The position numbers and the translations under genes were made by a program. The notes beneath the pieces are model-generated. The model had not been told where the DNA came from, did no database searches, and saw only the letters and a program-made list of their open reading frames with translations. From an uncultured Muribaculaceae bacterium (lineage in GTDB: Bacteria; Bacteroidota; Bacteroidia; Bacteroidales; Muribaculaceae), in the NCBI GenBank assembly GCA_910586995.1, contig CAJUKZ010000002.1, positions 310,001-374,000 of the forward strand: a DNA stretch of 64,000 bases, in the 5' to 3' direction. This document shows, piece after piece, positions 8,126-16,975 of this stretch. Positions within the stretch are counted from its first letter, which is position 1. Every line of letters starts with the position of its first letter.

Positions 8126-9699
8126 TACAGGACATAAGCCTACGTGTCACTCCCCAGGTGGCATCCAACGAAATGATGCTGAAAGCTGCGGCTTCGACAG
8201 CCTCATCCATCGACATCAACCGAATACATGATATAAAAATCGTGAGACGGAGTATCGACGCCAGACAACGACGTGTGATGGTGAATGTGACCCTGCGTAT
8301 GGCCATAGATACAGACGAGCCTATACGCCCCGACATCGTGGATGTGGAATTCGGCGATGTGTCGGAAAGCAGGCCCGTGATTGTTGTAGGCGCAGGACCT
8401 GCCGGATTGTTCGCCGCACTGAGACTGATAACACTTGGCCTGCGCCCAATCGTGCTTGAACGCGGAAAGGACGTGGATTCCCGCCGCCGCGACATGGCTA
8501 TGATCTCCCGCGAAGGCACAGTAGATCCCGACTCCAACTATTGCTTCGGTGAGGGTGGAGCCGGCGCATTCTCGGATGGAAAACTGTATACACGCAGCAA
8601 GAAACGCGGCTCGGTAGAACGTATTCTCTCGATTCTTCACAGTCATGGTGCTGATGAAAATATACTTGTGGACGCACATCCGCACATAGGCTCTGACAAG
8701 CTTCCGGTAATAATACGCAACCTGCGGGAGACCATCATACGGTGCGGCGGTCAAGTGCGTTTCAACAGCCGTGTCGATCGCCTTGTGATGGATAAAGACT
8801 CTGTCACGGGAGTTCATACTGCGGATGGAGACACGTATCATGGTCCGGTGATACTCGCCACAGGACACTCGGCACGCGACGTATACCGAATGCTGCATGA
8901 TTCAGGAATCCCTACCGAGCCGAAAGGTATAGCAATAGGCGTGCGTCTCGAGCATCCGCAGGCACTGATCGACACTATACAGTACCACTCGCCGGCAGGA
9001 CGCGGCAAATATCTACCACCTGCGGAATATTCGATGCTCACGCGGGTGGATGGACGTGGCGTGTATTCGTTCTGCATGTGCCCCGGCGGGGTGATAATCC
9101 CTGCGGCAAGCGCTCCCGGGCAGCTTGTAGTCAACGGCATGTCATCGTCAGGACGTCTGGGCCGATGGGCTAACTCAGGTATGGTGGTGGAGGTACTTCC
9201 CGAGGATATACCTGCCGAATACGATTCATTCGGCCCTCTGAAAGTTATGGCATATCAGGAAGATATCGAAAAAGCTTTCTTCGCCGATGGGGGCGACGGG
9301 CAGAACGCACCCGCACAGCGCATGACCGACTTCGTGGCATCGAGATCTTCGGCCACACTTCCGGCTACTTCATATGCTCCGGGAATCCACCCTGCACGCA
9401 TCGACAAGCTTCTGCCTGCACCGATTGCAGGACGTCTGCAAAAAGGCATGTCGGAATTCGGACGCAAATCGCGTGGATTCCTCACCGAAAAAGCTGCACT
9501 CATAGGTTGCGAGACACGCACCTCATCACCGGTGAGAGTACCACGCGACAACAAAAGCCTATGCCACATATCGATAGAGGGACTTTACCCCTGTGGCGAA
9601 GGCGCAGGGTATGCAGGAGGAATAGTCTCCGCCGCCATCGACGGAGAACGGTGTGCCGAAGCTGTAGCCTCAGCGATGGAAATGCCTCATGACATTTGA
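8122..9699 (+). CDS. FAD-dependent dehydrogenase, COG2509 family
   Basis: A 525-residue predicted flavoprotein. Residues 1-85 form a small alpha/beta domain of the COG2509 type; residues 86-100 hold the dinucleotide-binding motif VVGAGPAGLFAAL, followed by 'VLERGKDVDSRRRD' (ribose-binding Glu) and the family signature 'NYCFGEGGAGAFSDGKLYTR'. The C-terminus has 'GLYPCGEGAGYAGGIVSAAIDG', the second FAD-contacting strand. COG2509 proteins are widespread and distantly related to HI0933/BaiN-like flavoproteins; the reaction is not established. The start overlaps the MATE stop by 4 nt. The 3' end overlaps the convergent sulfatase-maturase gene by 30 nt, so both genes end within the other. Confidence 0.88.
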   Translation: MIQDISLRVTPQVASNEMMLKAAASTASSIDINRIHDIKIVRRSIDARQRRVMVNVTLRMAIDTDEPIRPDIVDVEFGDVSESRPVIVVGAGPAGLFAALRLITLGLRPIVLERGKDVDSRRRDMAMISREGTVDPDSNYCFGEGGAGAFSDGKLYTRSKKRGSVERILSILHSHGADENILVDAHPHIGSDKLPVIIRNLRETIIRCGGQVRFNSRVDRLVMDKDSVTGVHTADGDTYHGPVILATGHSARDVYRMLHDSGIPTEPKGIAIGVRLEHPQALIDTIQYHSPAGRGKYLPPAEYSMLTRVDGRGVYSFCMCPGGVIIPAASAPGQLVVNGMSSSGRLGRWANSGMVVEVLPEDIPAEYDSFGPLKVMAYQEDIEKAFFADGGDGQNAPAQRMTDFVASRSSATLPATSYAPGIHPARIDKLLPAPIAGRLQKGMSEFGRKSRGFLTEKAALIGCETRTSSPVRVPRDNKSLCHISIEGLYPCGEGAGYAGGIVSAAIDGERCAEAVASAMEMPHDI

Positions 9700-10899
9700 C
9701 GGTGGACGTTCTGCCTTCAGTTCTCCGGCCATGAAGTCCATATACGGGGCTACATGAGCGAAAAATTTCTTATATCCCTCGCATAGATAGTTCTTTCCGG
9801 ACTCTCCGGTTGAACTTGATTCAAACCTGTTTTTAGGGCATTCACCGTTGCAGGCAAACAGATACCTGCACTCACGGCAATCACCGGGTAGGGATGAACG
9901 CTTGTCTTCGCCAAAGCGCAACTGGCGTTCCGAACCCATCATGTCGACAAATGTAGATGTATGGATATTACCAAGTTTGTAGCCGGGGAATACAAAGTGA
10001 TCGCACGAATACACATCGCCGTTCCATTCCATAGCTGCTGCATGTCCGCATGTCCGCGCCAATGTGCAGACCCCAGGTTCTACACCCACCCAATTGGCTA
10101 AGGTCGAATCAAACAACTGCACGAATACAGTACCTACATCTTCCTTCACCCATTCGTCGAAAACGCCGATAAGGAAATTGCCCCACTGCTGTGGCGAAAC
10201 ACTCATCTCAGACACCTGCAATCCCGGACGCCTGTCTGTCACTGCCGCCAGACGACCGCAGCCGTCTACCCTTTCGACTATCGGCGTAAACTGGATATAC
10301 CTGCAACCTATGCTTTTGAAAAAGCGGTAAAACTCCACAGGATAATCCGCATTGTAGTCATTGACCACAGCCATAGCGTTCCATTCCACCTTATGCTTGT
10401 TGAGAAGATTCACGGCTCTCATCGTCTTCAGAAAAGTAGGCTTCCCGGCACGGTCGCGCCGGTACTCGTCGTGAAACTCCTGCGGGCCGTCGATAGACAG
10501 TCCCACAAGCCAACCGTTGTCGTGCAGGAAACGACACCACTCATCATCAAGCAGAGTGCCGTTGGTCTGAAGGCAATTCTCGATCTGCATTCCGCGTCCG
10601 TACTTGCGCTGAAACTCAAGCGCTTTCCGGTAGAAATCCAACGGACGCATGGTGGCCTCGCCGCCATGCCATACAAACTGCACATGCGGCGTCGTCTGTG
10701 CCTCAATATACAACTTTATATACCGCTCAAGCGTCTGCTCGCTCATCAGCGTACGCTTCTGTGCGGGATATAAGTCTTTTTTCTCAAGGTAATAGCAATA
10801 CCGGCAAGCAAGGTTGCAGGCTGCGCCTACCGGTTTGGCCATCACATAGACCGGCCTTGCGAAAGGCGCAAACACTGTCTCTCCTGCTCCGTCCATCAT
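9670..10899 (-). CDS. Anaerobic sulfatase-maturating enzyme (radical SAM, SPASM)
   Basis: A 409-residue radical-SAM enzyme that, in this family (anSME, Bacteroides ChuR), oxidises a Cys or Ser in type I sulfatases to C-alpha-formylglycine without oxygen. The radical-SAM cluster motif CxxxCxxC is Cys28, Cys32, Cys35 ('CNLACRYC'), followed by 'VWHGGEATMR', 'QTNGTLLD' and 'LVGLSIDGP'. The C-terminal SPASM region has the cysteines for two auxiliary 4Fe-4S clusters: 'CTLARTCG', 'YSCDHFVFPGYKLGN' and 'CRECRYLFACNGECPK'. The start codon overlaps the sialidase stop (ATGA), so it is co-translated with that gene rather than with a sulfatase. Its plausible client in the window is the Ser-type sulfatase at 43508-45106. 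A related peptide-modifying radical SAM enzyme is the less likely alternative. Confidence 0.9.
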   Translation of the reverse strand: MMDGAGETVFAPFARPVYVMAKPVGAACNLACRYCYYLEKKDLYPAQKRTLMSEQTLERYIKLYIEAQTTPHVQFVWHGGEATMRPLDFYRKALEFQRKYGRGMQIENCLQTNGTLLDDEWCRFLHDNGWLVGLSIDGPQEFHDEYRRDRAGKPTFLKTMRAVNLLNKHKVEWNAMAVVNDYNADYPVEFYRFFKSIGCRYIQFTPIVERVDGCGRLAAVTDRRPGLQVSEMSVSPQQWGNFLIGVFDEWVKEDVGTVFVQLFDSTLANWVGVEPGVCTLARTCGHAAAMEWNGDVYSCDHFVFPGYKLGNIHTSTFVDMMGSERQLRFGEDKRSSLPGDCRECRYLFACNGECPKNRFESSSTGESGKNYLCEGYKKFFAHVAPYMDFMAGELKAERPPSNVMRHFHR

Positions 10900-12056
10900 T
10901 TCTGCGACAGCAAATCGTCAAGATTGAGTCTGCTGAACCACAGGCGGAAACCGTCGCCGTCCGCTGCCGACTCCTCGATGAATATACCTATCGTTCCATC
11001 GTCAAGCTGTGTGAGAGCCGAGTATGCCGATGGCTCAGGACAAACAGTCTTGCTCACCGGCCAGGTCTTTCCGTCATCGAAACTTGCATATATCGTCACG
11101 TTGCGGCGCTCGGTCGGATCGGCACATATGCTTTGCAGCAATATGCGCTTGCCGTCGCGTTCTATAGCCATAAGATCGCCATTGCATGCCGGATCTACGA
11201 GTTCTGGCTGTTCTACCGCAGGTGTCCATGTGTCTCCACGGTCGGAGGAGAAAGAAAACAATCTCGGTCCGCGCTTGCGGTTGCGTATCGACATGAGGAT
11301 ACGTCCATCCGACAGTTCCTCTACCTTGGACTCGTCGCCGTCGGTCGAGGATGGAACACCGGAGGAGGTCCATGTGTATCCACCATCATCGCTATAGATG
11401 GCGTATGTGGATAGCTGCGACCATCCGGGCTGAGGATTCGTGCGCACTACATCCACAAACATAAGCCTCCCGTCGGAAAGCTGAAGCGCCCTACCCGAAC
11501 TCGCAAAACCGGTGACTCCCTTTACAGGTTTGTCGGCCTCACCTGTCGAGGTGAAAAACTGGTCGGTAATATCAAGAGGCTCGCTCCAGGTCTGGCCTTT
11601 GTCTTTTGAGCGCATGACCACGATACGTGCCGACTTGCCAGGAGTAGCGGTCCACAGGCCTTCTCCGTGTGTGGCTATACATACTATATCGCCGGTCTTG
11701 CGGTCCAGTACAAGTGCGGGATCGCCGTAACCTCCGTTTTCGTCATGCTCAGCTACCGTCACCACAGGATTCCAGGTAGCGCCGCGGTCGTTGCTCGTGC
11801 GGCACACCACATCAATCCTGCCGGGGAGATCTGCGTTTGAGTCAATACGCTTGTCGGCCACTGCCACGAGTGTGCCGTCGGGGAGTGTAACCACAGCCGG
11901 TATGCGGTAGTACTTCGAGCCATTGTCGCCGAGGTTAAATACCAAAGATTTCGACAGCAAGTCAGGGTCTCCGACTTTTGCGTCTGTGGTACAAGGAGCT
12001 GATAAAATCGCCAGCGCTGCCATAGCGCATAAGTAGATTCGCTTGCCTGGTTTCAT
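10896..12056 (-). CDS. Exo-alpha-sialidase, GH33
   Basis: A 386-residue secreted sialidase that releases terminal sialic acid from host glycans with retention. After a signal peptide (residues 1-26, ending TDAK) there is the FRIP-like motif 'YYRIPAVV' carrying the first arginine of the carboxylate-binding triad. Five Asp boxes (S-x-D-x-G-x-x-W) follow: SNDRGATW, SKDKGQTW, SDDGGYTW, SSDRGDTW and SFDDGKTW, which define the six-bladed propeller. The Tyr in 'PSAYSALTQ' and the Glu in 'DGDESKVEEL' are the likely nucleophile pair. There is no lectin or N-terminal module, so this is a minimal GH33. It has its own promoter and heads a two-gene unit with the sulfatase maturase. No sialic acid catabolic genes are visible nearby. 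Confidence 0.93.
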   Translation of the reverse strand: MKPGKRIYLCAMAALAILSAPCTTDAKVGDPDLLSKSLVFNLGDNGSKYYRIPAVVTLPDGTLVAVADKRIDSNADLPGRIDVVCRTSNDRGATWNPVVTVAEHDENGGYGDPALVLDRKTGDIVCIATHGEGLWTATPGKSARIVVMRSKDKGQTWSEPLDITDQFFTSTGEADKPVKGVTGFASSGRALQLSDGRLMFVDVVRTNPQPGWSQLSTYAIYSDDGGYTWTSSGVPSSTDGDESKVEELSDGRILMSIRNRKRGPRLFSFSSDRGDTWTPAVEQPELVDPACNGDLMAIERDGKRILLQSICADPTERRNVTIYASFDDGKTWPVSKTVCPEPSAYSALTQLDDGTIGIFIEESAADGDGFRLWFSRLNLDDLLSQK

Positions 12057-12103
12057 GGATGATCAAGTTAAATGAAATTTGTATCTTTTATTAATATTCT
12101 CCG

Positions 12104-12135
12104 CAAATATAACACATATACCCGTAATTTACAAT
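12104..12135 (-). promoter_or_regulatory. Promoter for the sialidase-maturase pair
   Basis: Read on the minus strand: ATTG (12132-12135), 20-bp spacer, TATATTTG (12104-12111). Leader of about 40 nt to the ATG at 12056. Confidence 0.6.
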
Positions 12136-12176
12136 CAGCAGATGCAAAGAGCTTGTGAAAAAGCATTTATTTTTCG

Positions 12177-13235
12177 TTACCTGATACCCCGGCGGTCGAG
12201 AGCCTGGCGGTAGCGTCTGGCGTTAGCCTGATGCGTCGCATAGTCAGTGGCGAAATTATGGTATCCAGAGAAGTCTTCGCGTGCGCACATATAAATATAA
12301 TCATGCTCCGGTGCATCGAGTACTGCGTCCATAGCGCTACGGTCCGATATGCGTATCGGACCTGGCGGAAGGCCCTCGACTTTATATGTATTGTATGGAG
12401 ACTCCACAGCAAGATGCTTTCCCAGAATGCGCCGCAACGTGAAGTCACCAATTGCGTATTTCACGGTCGGGTCGGCCTGAAGTTTTATTTTTTTCTTGAG
12501 CCGGTTGAGATACAAGCGTGCTACCAACGGCCTCTCATCAGCCTTTGATGTCTCCTCCTCCACTATCGAGGCAACAGTAGCGACCTGGACAGGGGTCAGA
12601 CCCAACGACTTGGCCTTGGCACGTCTGGAATCATTCCAGTAATCGTCGCGTACAGACACAAGACGCTCCACGATCCGCGAGGCTGAATCTGTCCAATAGA
12701 ACTCATATGTATCAGGGACGAATGCGGCAGGGAATGCAGCAACAGTATAGCCGCGTCCCGGCAATATGCTATCGGCTGCGGCTGCAAACGACGCGCTGTC
12801 GCATTCCATCACAGCACCGATACGTCCACACAACTGACTGAATGTACGCAGATTGTTAAACGTAAGTCGTACCGGAGTCTGTCGTCCTTTGGCTATCATC
12901 CTGGCAGCACGGAATGCGGCCATATCCGGTCGTACGACGTATGATCCATGCGGCGCACCATGCCCCATTACTGACCACAGCCAATATACCTTGCCGCCAT
13001 AAGACCCGAGTTGCGACGTGAGAAGGTCGCGCATCTGTTCGGGTGTAGTGCCTTCGCTGAAAGAGATTCTTACAGGTTCAGAGCCTTTATAACCAGTTGT
13101 GACGTAAGACATACCGGTAAAAAACAGTGCACCGAGAATAACTATCACAACGCAAATCACAATCGCCAATCGTCTGCGGCGACTGTTCCGGACCGGCTTC
13201 GTTGTGTCCTGTTTAGGACTCTTGCTGTATTCCAT
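12177..13235 (-). CDS. mltG: Endolytic murein transglycosylase MltG
   Basis: A 352-residue inner-membrane enzyme that cleaves nascent glycan strands inside the cell wall and so sets their length. It has a short cytoplasmic N-terminus with a basic stretch (RRRR, residues 19-22), one membrane helix (about 23-43), then the LysM-like and YceG domains. The catalytic Glu is in 'VASIVEEET' (Glu226 by analogy with E. coli MltG). Other landmarks are 'VPDTYEFYWTDS' and 'KVEGLPPGPIRI', typical of YceG proteins. Length agrees with the family. It has a long 5' region with a candidate -7 element at 13325-13332. Confidence 0.93.
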   Translation of the reverse strand: MEYSKSPKQDTTKPVRNSRRRRLAIVICVVIVILGALFFTGMSYVTTGYKGSEPVRISFSEGTTPEQMRDLLTSQLGSYGGKVYWLWSVMGHGAPHGSYVVRPDMAAFRAARMIAKGRQTPVRLTFNNLRTFSQLCGRIGAVMECDSASFAAAADSILPGRGYTVAAFPAAFVPDTYEFYWTDSASRIVERLVSVRDDYWNDSRRAKAKSLGLTPVQVATVASIVEEETSKADERPLVARLYLNRLKKKIKLQADPTVKYAIGDFTLRRILGKHLAVESPYNTYKVEGLPPGPIRISDRSAMDAVLDAPEHDYIYMCAREDFSGYHNFATDYATHQANARRYRQALDRRGIR

Positions 13236-13324
13236 ATCAAAGGAGGATTGAATTTTTCAATAAAAAACAGAAACAAAGACGTACTTCAGCCTCAATGCCT
13301 CAGCCTCGGCAGTTTTCTGTATAA

Positions 13325-13332
13325 CAAAGTTA
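13325..13332 (-). promoter_or_regulatory. Candidate -7 element for mltG
   Basis: TAACTTTG on the minus strand, about 90 nt before the mltG ATG. I see no good TTTG at the expected -33 position, so this is tentative. Confidence 0.4.
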
Positions 13333-13425
13333 CATAGAATTATCGTATTCACGCACCCGACGAATGTCAATCGCACACGATTATCTTCCGTTTTAGATTT
13401 TTTAATAAATTATCAACCGAAAAAT

Positions 13426-13456
13426 TTTGGAGGTTCAGAAATTATGCCTAACTTTG
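13426..13456 (+). promoter_or_regulatory. Promoter for tRNA-Glu
   Basis: TTTG (13426-13429), 19-bp spacer, TAACTTTG (13449-13456). Same element sequences and spacing as the tRNA-Met promoter at 22076-22106. Confidence 0.8.
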
Positions 13457-13481
13457 CATCGCAAACGAAAAAACAACGCAT

Positions 13482-13554
13482 GGCGATTTAGTGTAGTGGC
13501 CTAGCACGCCACCCTCTCACGGTGGAGACCAGGGTTCGATTCCCTGATTCGCTA
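13482..13554 (+). tRNA. tRNA-Glu (anticodon CTC)
   Basis: A 73-nt cloverleaf: acceptor GGCGATT with ATTCGCT (G1-U72 wobble and a U6/U67 mismatch), T8 A9, D arm GTGT/GCAC with GG in the loop, anticodon stem CCACC/GGTGG around loop CTCTCAC giving anticodon CTC at positions 34-36, and T arm CAGGG-TTCGATT-CCCTG. Discriminator A; CCA is not encoded. It decodes GAG. Confidence 0.93.
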
Positions 13555-13557
13555 CAC

Positions 13558-13600
13558 AAGCAGAAGATCCGATCTGATTTCAGACCGGATCTTCTGCTTT
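13558..13600 (+). terminator. Terminator hairpin after tRNA-Glu
   Basis: A nearly perfect 20-bp inverted repeat (13558-13577 with 13580-13599) with a very short loop, ending in a T-rich stretch. Confidence 0.8.
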
Positions 13601-13634
13601 ACTGTCCGCATCCTGAAAAATTTTGATTTATTAT

Positions 13635-13666
13635 ATTGACATTCACCAAAGGTTTTATTAATTTTG
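13635..13666 (+). promoter_or_regulatory. Promoter for pgk
   Basis: ATTG (13635-13638), 20-bp spacer, TAATTTTG (13659-13666). Leader of about 70 nt to the pgk ATG. Confidence 0.7.
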
Positions 13667-13745
13667 CCGTGTGAAGTCGACACATGCGGAGACTTCACAA
13701 ATATTTCAAAAAATAAATCTCAGAATCTAAATATCAGTTTATTCA

Positions 13746-14993
13746 ATGAAAATCGACAATTACAACTTTGCCGGCAAAAAGGCAATCGTACGAGTGGACT
13801 TCAATGTACCCCTCGACGAAAATGGCAAGATCACTGACGACACCCGTATCCGCGGCGCACTCCCCACTCTGAAGAAGATCCTCGCCGACGGAGGAAGCCT
13901 CATCATCATGAGCCACATGGGTAAACCCAAAGGTAAGGTCAATCCCAAGTTCTCCCTGTCGCAGATCAAGGACGACGTAGCCAAGGCTCTTGGCACAGAC
14001 GTAAAGTTCGCCCCCGATTGCGCCGACGCATCCGAGGCTGCCGCAAACCTGAAGCCCGGCGAAGTGCTCCTGCTCGAAAACCTGCGTTTCTATCCCGAGG
14101 AAGAAGGAAAGCCCGTAGGCATCGACAAGGAAGATCCCAAATACGACGAAGCCAAAAAGGAAATGAAGTCCCGCCAGAAAGACTTCGCAAAGAAACTTGC
14201 ATCGTATGCCGACGTATACGTGAACGACGCATTCGGCACAGCACACCGCAAGCACGCATCCACAGCTGTCATAGCTGACTATTTCGACGCTGACAACAAG
14301 ATGCTCGGCTACCTGATGGAGAAAGAAGTGCAGGCTGTGGACAACATCCTCAGCGACATCAAGCGTCCTTTTACCGCAATCATGGGCGGATCTAAAGTTT
14401 CCACCAAGATCGGCATCATCGAAAACCTCATGGACAAGGTAGACAACCTTATCCTCTGCGGCGGTATGACATACACCTTCGCCAAAGCCCAGGGTGGCAA
14501 GATCGGCGACTCAATCTGTGAGGACGACAAGCTCGACCTGGCTCTTGACATCATCAAGAAGGCAAAAGAAAAGGGCGTAAACCTCGTACTCGGTACAGAC
14601 TGCGTAGCAGGCGATGCATTCAGCAACGATGCAAACACATTGGTATGCTCATCTATGGACATACCCGATGGATGGGAAGGCATGGATGCAGGTCCTCTGA
14701 CCCGCGATTCTTTTGCAGGAGTTATCCGCAACGCAAAGACTATCCTTTGGAACGGTCCTGCCGGAGTTTTTGAATTCGACAACTTCACAGCAGGCAGCCG
14801 TGCTATCGCTGACGCTATCGTAGAAGCTACCAAGAACGGTGCATTCTCACTCGTTGGCGGTGGAGACTCCGTAGCATGCGTCAACAAGTTCGGCCTTGCC
14901 GATCAGGTATCCTACGTGTCTACAGGTGGTGGCGCACTGCTTGAGGCAATCGAAGGCAAGGTACTCCCCGGAGTAGCAGCCATCAAAGGCTAA
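13746..14993 (+). CDS. pgk: Phosphoglycerate kinase
   Basis: A 415-residue cytoplasmic glycolytic enzyme converting 1,3-bisphosphoglycerate and ADP to 3-phosphoglycerate and ATP. The N-terminal substrate domain shows 'VRVDFNVPLDENGKI', 'SHMGKPKGK' and 'LLLENLRFYPEEEGKP' (the basic patch binding the acid substrate); the C-terminal nucleotide domain shows 'GGSKVSTKIGIIENL', 'WNGPAGVFEFDNF' and 'LVGGGDSVACVNKFG'. Length and motifs are fully standard. It is a single-gene unit with its own promoter and a strong terminator, and its codon use is biased as expected of a highly expressed gene. Confidence 0.97.
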   Translation: MKIDNYNFAGKKAIVRVDFNVPLDENGKITDDTRIRGALPTLKKILADGGSLIIMSHMGKPKGKVNPKFSLSQIKDDVAKALGTDVKFAPDCADASEAAANLKPGEVLLLENLRFYPEEEGKPVGIDKEDPKYDEAKKEMKSRQKDFAKKLASYADVYVNDAFGTAHRKHASTAVIADYFDADNKMLGYLMEKEVQAVDNILSDIKRPFTAIMGGSKVSTKIGIIENLMDKVDNLILCGGMTYTFAKAQGGKIGDSICEDDKLDLALDIIKKAKEKGVNLVLGTDCVAGDAFSNDANTLVCSSMDIPDGWEGMDAGPLTRDSFAGVIRNAKTILWNGPAGVFEFDNFTAGSRAIADAIVEATKNGAFSLVGGGDSVACVNKFGLADQVSYVSTGGGALLEAIEGKVLPGVAAIKG

Positions 14994-15017
14994 GTCAAGC
15001 CATACAAGCTAATTATA

Positions 15018-15052
15018 TCGCCCGCGCCACAATAGCGCGGGCGACTTTTTTT
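15018..15052 (+). terminator. Terminator of pgk
   Basis: GC-rich stem (CGCCCGCG with CGCGGGCG, about 15019-15043) followed by seven T residues; a classic intrinsic terminator. Confidence 0.9.
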
Positions 15053-15066
15053 ACGTCGTCGTACCA

Positions 15067-16260
15067 ATGCTAACCAAGGAAGAAATAGAGTGGATCAAAT
15101 CACACTCAAAAGAAGACACTGCCAAACTACGCCTCAAATACAGAGGCGACATACGTACCGCATACCTGATCGACCAGATAGACTGCAGGCGTAAAGCTGC
15201 TGCCAAACTACGGCACACATTGCAGAACGAAGCATTCGAATTTCCTACCGAACTGTCGCAGGAACAATCCACCTCCGACAGACTCGCACGTTTTCACACA
15301 TCGCTGGTAGCTAAAGGAAGCACAGTTGCCGATCTGACGGCCGGACTTGGAATCGACGCGCTCCACATGGCCCGCAAATGCCTGAATGTAACGGCTGTCG
15401 AGATCGACAGCCATATCGCGGCCACTCTGAGAGACAATGCGCTCGTTCTCGGCATAAACAATCTTGAAGTGCTTTGCGGAGACTGCACATCACTGCTCCC
15501 ACAGATGGGAGAATACGACAGCATGTTCATAGACCCCGCACGCCGTGGCGAGCACAGCCGGCGGCTATACGCACTGTCGGAATGCCATCCCGATGTAGTG
15601 GCCATGATCCCTGAGATAAAGAAACACACCGGACAGCTCATAGCCAAAATCTCACCGATGCTCGACATCTCGGACGTATGCAGCCGGCTATCACCGTATA
15701 TCACCGGCATCATAGCCCTTGGCGACAGACGCGAATGCAAAGAATTGATTGCGATATGCGATCTCTCACGTGAGCACGGGAAAGAGCCTGAGATAAAGGC
15801 AGTGACATTATGTCCCGATGATACCGAACATGAGTTCAGCTTCACCAGAACGGAAGAAGCCGCCGCAACCGCAGATTTCGGAGATCCTCATCCCGGACTA
15901 TATCTCATAGATCCATATCCGTCTGTGATGAAGACAGCTCCCTGGAGACTTTTATGTTCCGGCTCAGGAATGACAACAGCATCCAACAACACACACATAT
16001 ACTTCTCCCCCTCGGTCCGCGACGACATCGGCGAATCATATTTAATAGAGGAAGTACTGCCATACTCATCCGGAGAGATCAAGAGACTGGCACGCAGGTG
16101 GCCTCAGGCAAGCGTGGCGACTCGAAATTTTCCATTGCGCGCCGATGACCTCAGACGCAAACTCAAAGTGCGCGACTCAAACGACGTACGGCTCTACGGA
16201 ATCACCGACAGCAACCGCAAGCCACTCATGGTAATATGTCGAACCATTGCGAGACAGTGA
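15067..16260 (+). CDS. THUMP-like class I SAM-dependent methyltransferase
   Basis: A 397-residue protein of a Bacteroidetes methyltransferase family. The central Rossmann domain has the SAM motif I 'VADLTAGLGIDALHMA' (about residues 92-107), the acidic motif 'VTAVEID' and 'MFIDPARRGEHSRRLYAL', where the DPAR sequence takes the place of the DPPY-like catalytic motif of nucleic-acid methylases. The C-terminal third resembles the THUMP-like/ferredoxin-like domain that contacts RNA in related enzymes. A tRNA or rRNA target is therefore plausible but not established. The 3' end overlaps the convergent NlpC/P60 gene by 35 nt. Confidence 0.8.
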   Translation: MLTKEEIEWIKSHSKEDTAKLRLKYRGDIRTAYLIDQIDCRRKAAAKLRHTLQNEAFEFPTELSQEQSTSDRLARFHTSLVAKGSTVADLTAGLGIDALHMARKCLNVTAVEIDSHIAATLRDNALVLGINNLEVLCGDCTSLLPQMGEYDSMFIDPARRGEHSRRLYALSECHPDVVAMIPEIKKHTGQLIAKISPMLDISDVCSRLSPYITGIIALGDRRECKELIAICDLSREHGKEPEIKAVTLCPDDTEHEFSFTRTEEAAATADFGDPHPGLYLIDPYPSVMKTAPWRLLCSGSGMTTASNNTHIYFSPSVRDDIGESYLIEEVLPYSSGEIKRLARRWPQASVATRNFPLRADDLRRKLKVRDSNDVRLYGITDSNRKPLMVICRTIARQ

Positions 16261-16975
16261 CATCAGCCGTATCGGCAGACTCATCCGCATCAGCCGGCAT
16301 CGGCACAGGTGCGGGGACAGGCACGACAGGCGTAGGAGTCTCGCGCTCAGTCTGTGGAGCAGGTTTCTCTGCCTTGCCTGACTTCGTCTTTCGTTTCTTA
16401 TCCTTGCGCTGCTGGTCTGACACACGCTTGTAGAAATCCTCCACCCGGCCACCGGCCACATAATGCTTTGTCCAATAATCCTCTCCCAATCCGCTGACTA
16501 TCACACCTCGACTTGTCGACGCATGCACCATAAGACCATCGCCGACATAAAGCCCGACATGACCGATACGCCCTGTCCTGAGATTATTTGCAAAAAACAC
16601 AAGGTCGCCGGGGACAAGCTCTTTCTTATCCACTTTCTTGCAGAACTTATGCTGCTCACGCGAATTGCGCGGCAATTTAATCCCCGCCGCACTGCCGAAA
16701 AGCTCCATCACCATACCTGAGCAATCAGTTCCGCTTTTGGAATGGCCGCCGTAGGCATACTTCACACCAAGCCAACCCCTTGCCTCCTCAAGCAAACTCC
16801 GCGTATGACTGTCAAGCGTCGAAGGCATCGGTATGCCTCCACTATCAGGCCTCTTAGGACGCGATACCGATGAAGTAGTTGCCCCCGACGTAGCCTTGCG
16901 CGCACTCCCGCAAGAACTTAGCAATGGAATAGCTACAATAGTGAACAACAGACAGATAAAATATCCGGAACGCAT
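16226..16975 (-). CDS. C40 family NlpC/P60 peptidase lipoprotein
   Basis: Cell-wall hydrolase of the NlpC/P60 family (gamma-D-Glu-diamino acid endopeptidases). I place the start at 16975 ('MRSGYFICLLF'), which gives a standard signal peptide with lipobox LSSC (Cys22) and 249 residues; the frame is open 29 codons further upstream, but that would bury the signal peptide. Catalytic Cys85 lies in 'GTDCSGMVMEL' and His139 in 'GRIGHVGLYVGD', with the third polar residue after 'MVHASTSRGV'. The C-terminus is odd: a Lys/Arg-rich stretch (KKRKTKSGKAEK) followed by a Pro/Val-rich and then acidic tail, probably disordered and perhaps wall- or membrane-associating. Confidence 0.9.
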   Translation of the reverse strand: MRSGYFICLLFTIVAIPLLSSCGSARKATSGATTSSVSRPKRPDSGGIPMPSTLDSHTRSLLEEARGWLGVKYAYGGHSKSGTDCSGMVMELFGSAAGIKLPRNSREQHKFCKKVDKKELVPGDLVFFANNLRTGRIGHVGLYVGDGLMVHASTSRGVIVSGLGEDYWTKHYVAGGRVEDFYKRVSDQQRKDKKRKTKSGKAEKPAPQTERETPTPVVPVPAPVPMPADADESADTADVTVSQWFDILP

